From: Roseateles amylovorans
GTDB lineage: Bacteria; Pseudomonadota; Gammaproteobacteria; Burkholderiales; Burkholderiaceae_C
Direction of reading: 5' to 3'
Length of the DNA stretch: 64,000 nt
Assembly: GCF_025398155.2 (NCBI RefSeq)
Contig: NZ_CP104562.2
Location: 2,542,001-2,606,000 of the forward strand
Part shown: positions 7,627 through 16,105 of the stretch, piece by piece
How the letters are laid out: each line of letters begins with the position of its first letter
How positions within the stretch are numbered: position 1 is the first letter of the stretch
The notes under the pieces: generated by a model
The model's database searches: none
Told to the model about the DNA's origin: nothing
Seen by the model: the letters and a program-made list of their open reading frames with translations, nothing else
Program-made: the position numbers and the translations under genes

Positions 7627-9081
7627 ATGCGACGACTCGTGATCGCACTCATCCTTTCATGCCTTTCTCCATGGGCCGGGGCCTTCGCCGATCCAGGTCG
7701 TGGGGCGGCGCTCTACGCTCGGCATTGCTTCGAGTGCCATGTCGCCGCGACCAATACAAATAATCTTGCGACCGCCAGGGGCGCGAACTCGTCGCGAACG
7801 ATCCGCAACGCCATCGACGCCAATATCGGTGGCATGCGATTTCTCACCGGCTTGACCGTCGACGAAGTGGCCGATATGGCGGCCTATCTTGGGAATCTCC
7901 CCTCCGATGTGGAGTTCTCGCCCACCCGGGTGAGTGCCGAGAGCGCCTCCGCGACGGTGACGGTACGAGCGAGCACGCTGCAGCCGCTGGGGACGTTGAA
8001 TTTCGCGCTCAACGGGAGCTTTCGACGGGCCGGTGGCACCTGTGGGAGCCAACTGGCTGCGGGCACGACCTGCAGTGTCGAGATCAAGTTCAGTCCGATG
8101 TCGGTCGGGACGCAGCAGGGAAACCTGACGATTCTCCATGACGGCCTTCCACAAGGACTGAGCGTGTCACTCGTCGGTGAGGCCCTGGACAGCGCCGCCG
8201 GCACCGGCGCCCGACTCTCTTGGGATGCCGCGACCGATGTGCTTGGCTTCGGTGCGGTGGAACGGGGCGGCGCCATGCGCCAAGAGTCTGTGGGCCTCGT
8301 CAACCGCGGTCCCGGTGGGGTCAAGGTGACTGAGATCCTGCTGGCGGGGCCGCATGTCGGGGACTTCACGCTGCCTGCCGATCAAGGCTGTGTCGTCGGG
8401 ATGACGCTGGCGGAAGGGGCGAGTTGTCGACTGAACATCGGCTTCCGCCCCAGTGACGCCGGGCTTCGCACTGCGACGCTGAACCTGAAAACTGACGCGC
8501 AGCAGGCCCTCTCGCTGGGACTGCAGGGGACCGGGATCGGGACCGAGTCCGCCAGTGACAGCGACAGTGGTGGCGGGTGTTCCGAGCGAAAAGGTGACAA
8601 GCAGGCTGCTGCCGATCCCACCTTGTTGGCCATGGGCATGGGTGCCTTCGCCATCCTGCTTCGGCGGCGAATTCATGCCAAGCCCCTTCGCTTGCGACTG
8701 GCCACATGCTGGCCGCGGGGACGGTGGGCCGGGTGGCTGGGACCTGCCATCGTGGGCGCGCTCCTTGCGGCCTTGCTGCTGTCGATCGGCTCGGTGGGTT
8801 CAACCGGCGGTGTCGAGCCTGCACCGATGCGGCCCGAGCGCGTCCACGCGGGGCTGAGCGTGCCCGACGGGCGCGAGACGGTCGCATCGCTGGGCGTGCT
8901 GGCGTTCGAGCCGCGCGGTGTCGACTCGACCGGACTCCATGACCTTGGCTCTCCGGGATGCCATCCCACTGAGGCGGGCTCGGCCTGCGAGTTCTCGGGA
9001 TCGGGATCGGGATCGGGCTCGGGCTCGGGCTCGATGCGAGCGCATCCGGCCGGACCGCTGGATTGGATGGATGAACCGTAG
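7627..9081 (+). CDS. c-type cytochrome with anchor-D-like repeats and internal C-terminal sorting-like signal
   Basis: A 484-residue exported protein. Its signal peptide ends near residue 21, followed by a single-heme cytochrome c domain: CFECH at 34-38, with Met70 a plausible axial ligand. Two immunoglobulin-like repeats of the choice-of-anchor-D type follow (about 100-190 and 200-305), each with a paired-Cys segment (GGTCGSQLAAGTTCSVEIKF; DQGCVVGMTLAEGASCRLNI). Then comes a stretch like a C-terminal sorting signal: GGGCS (315-319), DPTLL, a hydrophobic helix and RRR (346-348). The protein does not end there. It runs on for 136 residues with a second hydrophobic helix (about 370-392) and a Gly-Ser dipeptide tail. 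GGAG lies 6 bases before the ATG. It probably carries electrons for, or is processed with, the DUF1800/DUF1501 pair upstream. Confidence 0.8.
   Translation: MRRLVIALILSCLSPWAGAFADPGRGAALYARHCFECHVAATNTNNLATARGANSSRTIRNAIDANIGGMRFLTGLTVDEVADMAAYLGNLPSDVEFSPTRVSAESASATVTVRASTLQPLGTLNFALNGSFRRAGGTCGSQLAAGTTCSVEIKFSPMSVGTQQGNLTILHDGLPQGLSVSLVGEALDSAAGTGARLSWDAATDVLGFGAVERGGAMRQESVGLVNRGPGGVKVTEILLAGPHVGDFTLPADQGCVVGMTLAEGASCRLNIGFRPSDAGLRTATLNLKTDAQQALSLGLQGTGIGTESASDSDSGGGCSERKGDKQAAADPTLLAMGMGAFAILLRRRIHAKPLRLRLATCWPRGRWAGWLGPAIVGALLAALLLSIGSVGSTGGVEPAPMRPERVHAGLSVPDGRETVASLGVLAFEPRGVDSTGLHDLGSPGCHPTEAGSACEFSGSGSGSGSGSGSMRAHPAGPLDWMDEP
8995..9033. repeat. Hexanucleotide repeat TCGGGA/TCGGGC
   Basis: Six tandem 6-bp units, three TCGGGA then three TCGGGC, in frame near the 3' end of the cytochrome gene. 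They encode the Gly-Ser dipeptide tail. Whole-unit slippage would change tail length without a frameshift. Confidence 0.9.
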
Positions 9082-9699
9082 GCCCGGGTCCGCAAGCGGG
9101 TCCGGATCCGGAGGCGAGGCTGGGGAACTGCGAGTCGGTCGACCGATGAACTTCCTCCCTGCGCGTCGCGCACGCGAACCGGTCGTACGCAGGCCGTGGC
9201 GGCTTGTTGAGCGGCCCTTCCCGCATGGGGAGCAGCCGCTGAGCACAGATGAAACCGGTGCCGGGTCCGTCACGCCGATCAGCGGTATGTTGAGGCTGTT
9301 GGGCGGGCGGCGTCTCCCGTGGTCGGGCGTCGAGGTCCGGGTTGACCCAGCTCGAAATGGCGATCAGATTTCACGGATTCGCCGGGCAGTTGGCGACGGG
9401 TGGCGCGGCCACCGTACTTCCGCGCGGTAGCGTTTGCCATGGATGCGTGCACTGAGGGTGCGGCATCAGGGGCAGGCCGATGTGGAAAGCCGCCCACCAG
9501 GTTCCCGGCAGTGGGCTCGGGTGAGTCGGGACAGCCATCGGGCGTCAGGGCGGCGGCACAGGCTGTTGCCGTGGTCCTGCGAACACCGCGAGGCCTTCCA
9601 CATCCCTGCTCCTCTGCACGCACCCCGGCGCGAAAGACCGTTCCGGTCTCGTCGCTGGCTTGAGCAGCTGGAAAGGCTTATGAGTTTAAGGAGTGATCA
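9082..9699. other. Intergenic region, about 620 bp, no gene supported
   Basis: Short open frames exist on both strands but lack recognisable motifs and ribosome sites. No strong hairpin is seen. AAGGAG at 9688-9693 belongs to the next gene. The promoter of that regulator probably lies here. Confidence 0.45.
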
Positions 9700-11916
9700 G
9701 TGCCAGACGCGTTGAGGGGGCGAAAGCTGCAGTTCGGGAAGTGGATTCTGGACCGCGACCGCATGCAGTTGAGTGACGGTGGCGAAGTGGTGGCACTGCA
9801 GCCGCTGGTCTATGCGTTGCTGCTGCACTTCCTGAACAGCGCCGGAAGGGTGGTGGCCAAGGACGAACTGCTCGAGGCGGTCTGGAAGTCGCCTTTCGTG
9901 ACGGACTCGGCGGTGGCTCGTGCCGTGATGAAGTTGCGAAAGATCGTCGGCGACGTCATCACGACGGTCCATGGCGTCGGCTACCGGTTTGACGAGCATG
10001 TGATTGAAGCGGACGGTCCGATGCCCATGCGACCGCAGCCGGCGGAGGCACCCTCGCTCGGCCTTCCGGGACCGGTGTATCGACCGACTGCGATTCTTCG
10101 CTTCGTGGATGACCGCATGCCCCATCCCGACCAGGAGGCGGCCGAGGGATTGGCGCGTTGGCTTCACTTTGCGTTCGAACAGGCCGGGTTGGGGCCCTTG
10201 CTCCCCATTGGGTCCTCGCTGGCTTGGGTACCCCACGACGGCGATTTGATGGACGTGACGGCGGCTTGCAAGGCGATTGGCGCGCCTTGTGCTCTGGTGT
10301 GCCGGTTGAGTCTCGAGGACGGCCAGACGGTGGTCGATGCCGTCTGGGGCTGTGCCTACGGCCTGGTCCACACCCAGCGCGTTGTGGGCGCGACCTTGGT
10401 GGCGGCCATCGACCGACTCCTGGGCCTGCTGGGTGGAACGCCGCCCAAACTCATCGGCGACGCCAACGGGGGCGACGAAGTGGTGCAGGCGTTCGTGCTC
10501 GAGCGCCAGGGGAAGGAAGAGCAGGCCCTGTCGCTGATCGAATCGCTGGATGCCCAACAACCGAGCGTTGAGCGCTTGCCGATGAGGGTTCGTCTGCTGC
10601 GAAAGACGGGCGCACTCGACAGGGCCAAGACGATCGCGACCGAGGCCATGGACCCCGCCGGACCGACGCTGCCGCCGCACGTCAGTCTCTGGCTGCTCAT
10701 CGAACTCGCCGAAGTGGATACCCTCAGAGCGAGATACCGATCGGCCCGGGAATACTGCGACGAAGCGCTGTCGTTGATCGAGGCCCACTCCGCGCTGAAT
10801 GAAGCGCTTTCGCATGTCTTGATTGCATTGGCCCAGATCGAACATGCGCTCGGCGACAACGCCGCTGCGACCTTGCTGTGCAGGCGCGCGCTGGAAGTCG
10901 CCACGGCTGAAGGCGACCAGGCTGCGATCGTCCGAGCGCATGAGTATCTGGCGTACGTCTTGCCCATCAACGGGCGACATGCGGAAGCCATCAATCACGC
11001 CAACATCGCCATCAAAATGGCGACCTTGAGCGACATGCCCACGTTGCAGGCCTCCAGCTACAGCGCGCTGGCCATTGTTCACGGCATACGCCGGGAGCAT
11101 TCCACCGCCGTGGACGCGGTGCGCAAGGCACTCGCGTTCTGTGGTCCGCATGGCCCCAAGCACACGGTGGTGCGTGCGCGAACCATCGAACTGTGGAACC
11201 TGATCTCTGCGAGTCGTCTTGAGGAAGCCAGCGTGGTGGCCGGAATGCCTGAGCTGAAAGCAGCAGGCGGGGAGCAACCTTCGGCCATGGTTGCGACCGC
11301 GACGGCGGAGCTGGTGTGGCGGCAAGGCCATTACCTGAAGGCGGTGAGTCAGCTCGCAGAAGTCCTGCGGGTGTGCATCGACATCGATTCAGAGCTCCGT
11401 CGCCACATTGCGAAGGAGTTGCTTCAGATGCATCTGAGCTTGGGTCAAGGCGAGCAAGCGCACGAGGTGGCGAAGCTCGCCGAGTCAGACCCCCACAAGT
11501 GGAGACGCATGTCCATCGCGGCCCACCTCGCCTTGTTTGAAGGCGACCGCGAGCGCTGTGTCACGCTGCTCCGCGGGATCTGGACGAGGTTCTCGAGCGG
11601 GCCCGAGAGTCCTGACAATTCACTCAATCTGGCGTGGCTGTTGTTGGAGGACGGTCAACTGGATGGGGCACCCACCTTCTGGCGTCACGTTCAATCGATC
11701 TCGCCCCAGCACGAGTGCGCACGACTGGTGCAGTACCGCTATCGCGTGGCGACCCAGGTGGAGCCATTCGATGCCGAGGTGTGGCGCCGTCTGGTTCTCT
11801 CGATACCCGGGCTCAGGTTGCGGCATGGCTGGCTGGCCGATGTGGACCTCGCCTCGGAGGCCACATCGGGTGCGCCAAGAAAACTGTCGGAGCTTGTGAA
11901 TCAAGCCTGCTGGTAG
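9700..11916 (+). CDS. Winged-helix (OmpR/CadC-type) regulator with TPR-like repeats
   Basis: A 738-residue protein. Residues 1-100 are a Trans_reg_C winged helix: LQFGKWILDRDRMQLSDGGE, ELLEAVWKS, AVARAVMKLRKIVGD and the wing VHGVGYRFDEH. Residues about 125-235 form an alpha/beta segment also seen in CadC-like regulators. The rest (about 255-700) is helical and reads as tetratricopeptide-type repeats, as in EALSLIEAHSALNEALSHVL. There is no receiver domain and no membrane helix, so it is a cytoplasmic one-component or protein-sensing regulator. GTG 9700 is preceded by AAGGAG at 6 bases. It may control the DUF1800/DUF1501/cytochrome genes upstream, but 620 bases separate them and that link is a guess. 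Confidence 0.85.
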   Translation: MPDALRGRKLQFGKWILDRDRMQLSDGGEVVALQPLVYALLLHFLNSAGRVVAKDELLEAVWKSPFVTDSAVARAVMKLRKIVGDVITTVHGVGYRFDEHVIEADGPMPMRPQPAEAPSLGLPGPVYRPTAILRFVDDRMPHPDQEAAEGLARWLHFAFEQAGLGPLLPIGSSLAWVPHDGDLMDVTAACKAIGAPCALVCRLSLEDGQTVVDAVWGCAYGLVHTQRVVGATLVAAIDRLLGLLGGTPPKLIGDANGGDEVVQAFVLERQGKEEQALSLIESLDAQQPSVERLPMRVRLLRKTGALDRAKTIATEAMDPAGPTLPPHVSLWLLIELAEVDTLRARYRSAREYCDEALSLIEAHSALNEALSHVLIALAQIEHALGDNAAATLLCRRALEVATAEGDQAAIVRAHEYLAYVLPINGRHAEAINHANIAIKMATLSDMPTLQASSYSALAIVHGIRREHSTAVDAVRKALAFCGPHGPKHTVVRARTIELWNLISASRLEEASVVAGMPELKAAGGEQPSAMVATATAELVWRQGHYLKAVSQLAEVLRVCIDIDSELRRHIAKELLQMHLSLGQGEQAHEVAKLAESDPHKWRRMSIAAHLALFEGDRERCVTLLRGIWTRFSSGPESPDNSLNLAWLLLEDGQLDGAPTFWRHVQSISPQHECARLVQYRYRVATQVEPFDAEVWRRLVLSIPGLRLRHGWLADVDLASEATSGAPRKLSELVNQACW

Positions 11917-12133
11917 GTCGGTCGTGGCGCTGCGATCTCGCTGACGGTGGCGCCGTGCTTGGCTGGCATCCGACCATGACCTTGTGGATGGCGAGACAGG
12001 CGGTGCGCGTCCGCGTACCCTTGGCGGAATGTCGCCGGCCCAGGCTCCCGGCGATCGAGGTCCGGCCGGCTCGAGGATCGGGTGGTTGCGGGTCTGGCAC
12101 GCAAGCCGATGAGTAGATTCTCCGTTGAATGAG

Positions 12134-12169
12134 GGTATTTTGAGATGATTCTGAAAATACCTTATATTT
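12134..12169. promoter_or_regulatory. AT-rich double inverted repeat, candidate operator
   Basis: A perfect 8-bp inverted repeat, GGTATTTT (12134-12141) and AAAATACC (12154-12161), overlaps a second one, AAATA-cctta-TATTT (12155-12169). The patch is far more AT-rich than its surroundings and lies 29 bases before the Fic gene start. It is a plausible promoter/operator, perhaps bound by that gene's own winged helix. Confidence 0.55.
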
Positions 12170-12197
12170 CAATGGGTTGGGAAGAAAGAATCTGCTC

Positions 12198-13352
12198 ATG
12201 CGTGACGACATACTGGACCTGGTTCGAGCCGGCGGCCCGGGAGGGCTTGCGGCGGAAGACATCCTGAACGGGCTGACGGAGAAGATCAGCCGGGCCACGC
12301 TCAATCGCCATCTGGCGGCGTTGCGGGAAGGGGGCCTGATCAAGTCTGTCGGGCAGGCGCGCGCCACGCGCTATGTCACCACCTCGTCCTTCTCGCGCGC
12401 CGACATCGACGCCTATTTCGCCCGTCCCGCCGCGAGCCGTCCCTATGCGCCGTTCCGGGAAGCGTACCTGGAGCCGCAGCCCAACATTGACCGTGAGCGC
12501 GCCGCACGTTGCGTCGAGATCCAGGGTCTGGCCAATCCCATGGACCGCAAGTACCTGGCGGCCTTCCTGGTGGACTTCAGCTGGGGCTCCTCGATCCTGG
12601 AAGGCAGCACCTATTCGGAGCTCGACACCGAAGCGCTGATCACCTACGGCCAGCGCGCCAAGGACAAGCCGGTGGAGGACGCTTTCCTGGCGCTCAACCA
12701 CAAGCGGGCCGGTGAGCATCTGTGGACGCACCGCGCGCTTTCTGTCGAGAACCTGTGCGCCATGCATGCCCTCCTGACCGATGACCATGGGCGGGAAGAG
12801 CTTGCGGAGTCGGATCACTTTCTTCCGATCGACCAGCGTGGGGTCACCCGGGTCTTCAACGACGTCAATCTGCAGAACTCGGCCTATCTGCCGCCGTTTC
12901 GCCCGGGCACCGACCACGCACGAGAGCTGCTCGACCGGATCGTCGCCACCGCGCAGGCGCAGCCGGCGGTGGAGGCGGCGGTGTACCTGCTCACCCGCGT
13001 CGCTTATGTCCAGTCGTTCAGCAACGGCAACAAGCGCACGTCGCGTCTGGCGGCCAACATTCCGCTGCTGGCCGAGGGTTTGATTCCGTTTTCATTCGCC
13101 GACGTCAACAAGGCCGACTACATCCGCGGCATGGCCGCGTTCTATGAGCTCGGGTCGGTCCATGTCATCGAGCAGACCTTCATCGAAGGCTATGTTCGAT
13201 CCGTGATCCGCAGCAGCAACCTGCCCGCCAGTCTGCGCACGGCCAGTGCGGATCCGGAGGTGCTGGCGGGCAGCCTGGTCGAGTATGTGAATACCGGCAA
13301 GCGGCCCGCATCCGCAAGCGTCGCGACCTTCCTTCGCGCCAAGGCGACGTAG
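12198..13352 (+). CDS. Fic-domain protein with N-terminal winged helix, catalytic His replaced by Gln
   Basis: A 384-residue protein. Residues 1-62 read as a winged helix (ISRATLNRHLAALREGGLIKS). Residues about 115-330 are the Fic fold, which usually transfers AMP or another phosphoryl group to target hydroxyls. An inhibitory motif SSILEG (131-136) matches S/TxxxEG of class II Fic proteins. The Fic motif at 272-283 is QSFSNGNKRTSR, where HxFx(D/E)GNxRxxR is expected: the catalytic histidine is Gln272 (codon CAG). I recall Fic relatives with Gln here and NKRxSRLAANIPL after it, so this may be a natural subfamily and not a random mutation. I prefer ATG 12198 (GGAAGAAAG upstream) over TTG 12177. 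It stands alone, behind a palindromic AT-rich site. Confidence 0.85.
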   Translation: MRDDILDLVRAGGPGGLAAEDILNGLTEKISRATLNRHLAALREGGLIKSVGQARATRYVTTSSFSRADIDAYFARPAASRPYAPFREAYLEPQPNIDRERAARCVEIQGLANPMDRKYLAAFLVDFSWGSSILEGSTYSELDTEALITYGQRAKDKPVEDAFLALNHKRAGEHLWTHRALSVENLCAMHALLTDDHGREELAESDHFLPIDQRGVTRVFNDVNLQNSAYLPPFRPGTDHARELLDRIVATAQAQPAVEAAVYLLTRVAYVQSFSNGNKRTSRLAANIPLLAEGLIPFSFADVNKADYIRGMAAFYELGSVHVIEQTFIEGYVRSVIRSSNLPASLRTASADPEVLAGSLVEYVNTGKRPASASVATFLRAKAT

Positions 13353-13562
13353 GCCGCAAGGGCCTTGGAGGGGCACCGGCGGATTCTGTCCGCGCCCACC
13401 GGAGGCCCGCTGGCCCGCCGCACATGCCACCGTTGCAAGGCGCCCTCCGTGGCGACAACCTGCAGGCGATCAACACCCTCAGCGCCTTCAGCGCCCTGGG
13501 CCACATCACCCCGGCGGGCGCGGGCTGAGACGCACCTGTGCTCTCAGCGGGCGCGTCCGCCG

Positions 13563-13595
13563 GCGTGGCGGGCCCTTCAGGCGGACCCGCCACGC
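13563..13595. terminator. Hairpin between convergent genes
   Basis: A 10-bp GC-rich stem (GCGTGGCGGG / CCCGCCACGC, 13563-13572 and 13586-13595) between the Fic gene and the convergent PNPOx-like gene. There is no T-run on either side, so terminator function is uncertain. Confidence 0.4.
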
Positions 13596-13600
13596 GGTTC

Positions 13601-14137
13601 TCAGAAGCGCAGAACGCCCTCGATCGAGTCGTCCAGCGTCTTGCCGATGGCCGCACCGATGGCCATCTTGGCGCCGGCGACGAGGTCCCCATGCTTGTTG
13701 TCCCAGTAATAGCCCGAGACCAGTTGCACGGCGATGGTGGTGATGCGCGGATCGTCCTTGCCTTCGGTGAACCAGGTCTTCATCAACGGGCTCCAGAGCT
13801 CATCGATCTTGGCCGGGTCGCGGGACACGGTCGCGCGGCCGTCCAGCGCCATGAAGCCGGAATGCTCGGTGGCCTGGAAGTACAGCCTCACGTTCGGATC
13901 CTGCGCGATTTCGGCATTCTTGTGGCTGTCGGACGCGCTCATGAACCACATCCGGCCGGCGTCGTCGACCTCCAGGGCGCCCATCGGGCGGGTGGTGGCG
14001 GAGTCGCTGGTGCTCGCACTGGTGCAGAAGAAGCAGCTCTGATTCTTCTTGATGGCGCTGCGAACGCGCTCGATGGCCTCTGCGCCGCTCAGATCCTTGC
14101 GGTTCTCTTCGGGCTGTTGACGATTGATGGAGTCCAT
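13601..14137 (-). CDS. Pyridoxamine 5'-phosphate oxidase-like flavin protein (general stress type)
   Basis: A 178-residue protein of the split beta-barrel flavin-binding superfamily, close in length and motifs to general stress protein 26-type PNPOx-like proteins. Visible features are the N-terminal helix before CFFCTSA, RPMGALEVDDAGRMWFMSAS (barrel strands that bind flavin or F420), NVRLYFQATEHSGFMALDGR, and a C-terminal LWSPLMKTWF. These proteins bind FMN, FAD or F420, but the substrate is usually unknown. I start it at the ATG ending at 14137, with CGAGG 8 bases upstream; the frame stays open further up but without a start signal. The DUF4337 gene is 70 bases upstream on the same strand, so the two may be co-transcribed. 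Confidence 0.88.
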   Translation of the reverse strand: MDSINRQQPEENRKDLSGAEAIERVRSAIKKNQSCFFCTSASTSDSATTRPMGALEVDDAGRMWFMSASDSHKNAEIAQDPNVRLYFQATEHSGFMALDGRATVSRDPAKIDELWSPLMKTWFTEGKDDPRITTIAVQLVSGYYWDNKHGDLVAGAKMAIGAAIGKTLDDSIEGVLRF

Positions 14138-14207
14138 GACGTGCCTCGGGAGTTGGAGATCCACTCCTGTGGCAAATGGCGTTCCGCTCGACTTGGCGCC
14201 GGCCCGT

Positions 14208-14786
14208 TCAGAAGTGGAACCAGGCGGCCACCCCGAGCGCGATGCCGACGACACCGGCGATGACGGTGGCGCCCTCCATCCAGCGGCGGCGTGTCAGCAG
14301 CGCGATGGCGGCCAGCGCAATGCTCACCTGCAGCACCGTGGTGGCCTGGGCCCAGCGGTGATGCTCATGCAACTGCTCTTCGCTCTTGTGGTCCCACTCG
14401 GCGGACTTGGCTTCCAGCGCTTCGGCCTGGGTCTTGATCTCGTTCTTCTCGGACTCGTAGCGGGCGATCTTCTCGCGGTACTTGGCCTTCTGATCGTCGC
14501 TGGTGGTCAGGTCCATGGCGAGCTCGGCCATGTTCTGCTTGCTGCTCTTGGCCTGGAAGTAGTTCCAGCGATTGGCGGCTTCGGTCTTGGTGATCGCGGC
14601 GTTGTTCTTGTAGAGGCCGGCATTGGCCTGGGTGGCGCCTCCCATGTAGGAGAAGCAAGCGCCGACGGTCGCCAGCACCGCGGTGATCACCGCCAACTGG
14701 CCTGCCAGGCCTTTGGGCTCGTGCTGAGCCGCGTGCTCCATCTCATGGTCATGCGGGCCGTGAACGTGGAATTGGCCTCCGGACAT
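14208..14786 (-). CDS. DUF4337 membrane protein
   Basis: A 192-residue protein matching DUF4337. A His-rich start (HVHGPHDHEMEHAAQHE) precedes a first membrane helix (about 28-48). A long, charged, probably coiled-coil segment (about 55-145) holds NRWNYFQAKSSKQNMAELA, and two membrane helices (about 147-192) end the protein. The role of the family is unknown; the His-rich tail could bind metal. It lies between folA and the PNPOx-like gene, all on the minus strand. Confidence 0.85.
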   Translation of the reverse strand: MSGGQFHVHGPHDHEMEHAAQHEPKGLAGQLAVITAVLATVGACFSYMGGATQANAGLYKNNAAITKTEAANRWNYFQAKSSKQNMAELAMDLTTSDDQKAKYREKIARYESEKNEIKTQAEALEAKSAEWDHKSEEQLHEHHRWAQATTVLQVSIALAAIALLTRRRWMEGATVIAGVVGIALGVAAWFHF

Positions 14787-14933
14787 TGGGAACTCTCCAG
14801 ATTTTTCGGGGATGCGGATGATGAACGTTCGGCGTGGAACGGGGAAGGGCGGTGACAGGTGTTGCCTGGTGTTGCGCGTCTGCGGTGGCCCGACCGCTTC
14901 AGTGGGGTCGATGCGCGGCGGTGTGCCAGGTCT

Positions 14934-15440
14934 TCAGCGCTGCCGTTCGTAGCGGACGAAGTCGAAGGTCCAGCCGTGGCCGCGGTCGGCCGGGCTGTGG
15001 TGGGACGAGCGGGCGACTTCCTTGAACTGTGCCGGATCGATGGCCGGGAAGAAGGCGTCGGCGTCGAAGGCGTGGTCGATGTGGGTCAGCTCCAGGGCGT
15101 CGGCCTGGGGGAGCGACTGGTCATAGACCTGGGCGCCGCCCATCACGAACACGGCCTCGTCGGTGCCGCAGGCGGCCAGGGCGGCGGACAGCGAGTCGAA
15201 CACTTCGGCGCCAGGCAGTTCGAGGCCGGGCTGGCGAGAGAGCACCAGATTGCGACGCTGCACCAGCGGTCGGAACTTCGCGGGGATCGAGTCCCAGGTC
15301 TTGCGACCCATGATCACGGTGTGGCCCAGGGTGAGGGCCTTGAAGCGGGCCATGTCCTCGGGCAGGCGGCACAGCAGTTCGTTGTCGCGGCCGATGCCAC
15401 GGGCGCAGTCCAGCGCGGCGATCAGCGTCAGGTGAGGCAT
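14934..15440 (-). CDS. folA: Dihydrofolate reductase
   Basis: A 168-residue dihydrofolate reductase, of usual length. It makes tetrahydrofolate from dihydrofolate with NADPH, refilling the pool used by thymidylate synthase. Key segments are LTLIAALDCARGIGRDNELL (substrate loop), LPEDMARFKALTLGHTVIMG, the NADPH-binding MGRKTWDSIP, and VMGGAQVYDQSLP. An acidic catalytic residue is present as LPEDMARF. thyA lies upstream on the same strand, the usual partner, but here 665 bases apart with a transporter relic between them. Confidence 0.97.
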   Translation of the reverse strand: MPHLTLIAALDCARGIGRDNELLCRLPEDMARFKALTLGHTVIMGRKTWDSIPAKFRPLVQRRNLVLSRQPGLELPGAEVFDSLSAALAACGTDEAVFVMGGAQVYDQSLPQADALELTHIDHAFDADAFFPAIDPAQFKEVARSSHHSPADRGHGWTFDFVRYERQR

Positions 15441-15717
15441 CTTGGGGCTCCGGATTCAAGCGGATTGGGGTGGCAGGCAGAGGGCCTTCGGGGCGCCAGG
15501 TGGCACGGGTGCGACGCGGCAGTGTCCGGCACGGCATCGTCGATCGGATGCGGGACGGCGCTGGAGCGGCATGTGGGAATCGTGGCGGGCAAACGTGCGG
15601 GCGGCCTGGCTTTGGGCGAGCGGTCTCGACAGGGCCTGAAGATGGCGCGGATTCTAGCGGCGCGGTGGGGGCGCCCTGCTGGCTCATGGTCTGTTGCGAT
15701 GGGCTTCGTACCGACGC

Positions 15718-16018
15718 AGGACCACCTTGCTGAAGATCGCCCTGGGATCGCCCTGGGCCTGCTGCAACCGACGGAAGGCGAGGTCGCCTTCGGCGGTATT
15801 CCGATGCGGCAATTGGGGATGCCCAATTGCCGCCGCCAGATCGGCACGGTCATGCAGGAAGACAAACTGCTGACCGGCAGCTTGGCTGATCACATCGCCT
15901 TCTTCGACATGCAGCTGAATTTGGCCCGCGTGGAGGTCTGTGCCCGGCTGGCCGACCTGCATGACGACATCGTTCGTATGCCCATGGGGTATCGGACCTT
16001 GGTGGGCGATCTGGGGGG
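15718..16018 (+). pseudogene. Relic of a bacteriocin/colicin V-type ABC exporter ATPase domain
   Basis: Plus-strand sequence between two minus-strand genes translates as part of an ABC ATPase: TTLLKIALGLLQPTEGEV, then GIPMRQLGMPNCRRQIG, VMQEDKLLTGSLADHIAFFD and MPMGYRTLVGDLG. This matches the segment between Walker A and the signature motif in peptidase-type (colicin V/RaxB-like) exporters. Both those motifs are missing: upstream reads RRRTTLLK, and downstream the frame ends just after GDLG. An exact 11-bp tandem duplication (ATCGCCCTGGG at 15736-15746 and 15747-15757) also breaks the frame. Removing one copy restores the family sequence. About 100 codons remain, so it is not functional. Confidence 0.85.
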
Positions 16019-16105
16019 CTACCACGGCCTCGCATGAGGCGCGGCATCGTCAGTGATCCGCGTCTCTTCGTGAGGGAACCTCGCCCCAACCGTCGCCTCG
16101 AGCCC

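Noticed and set aside
9082..9699. Small genes in the 620-bp gap before the TPR regulator
   Set aside because: Frames of 87-93 codons lack starts with ribosome sites and have shadow-like composition.
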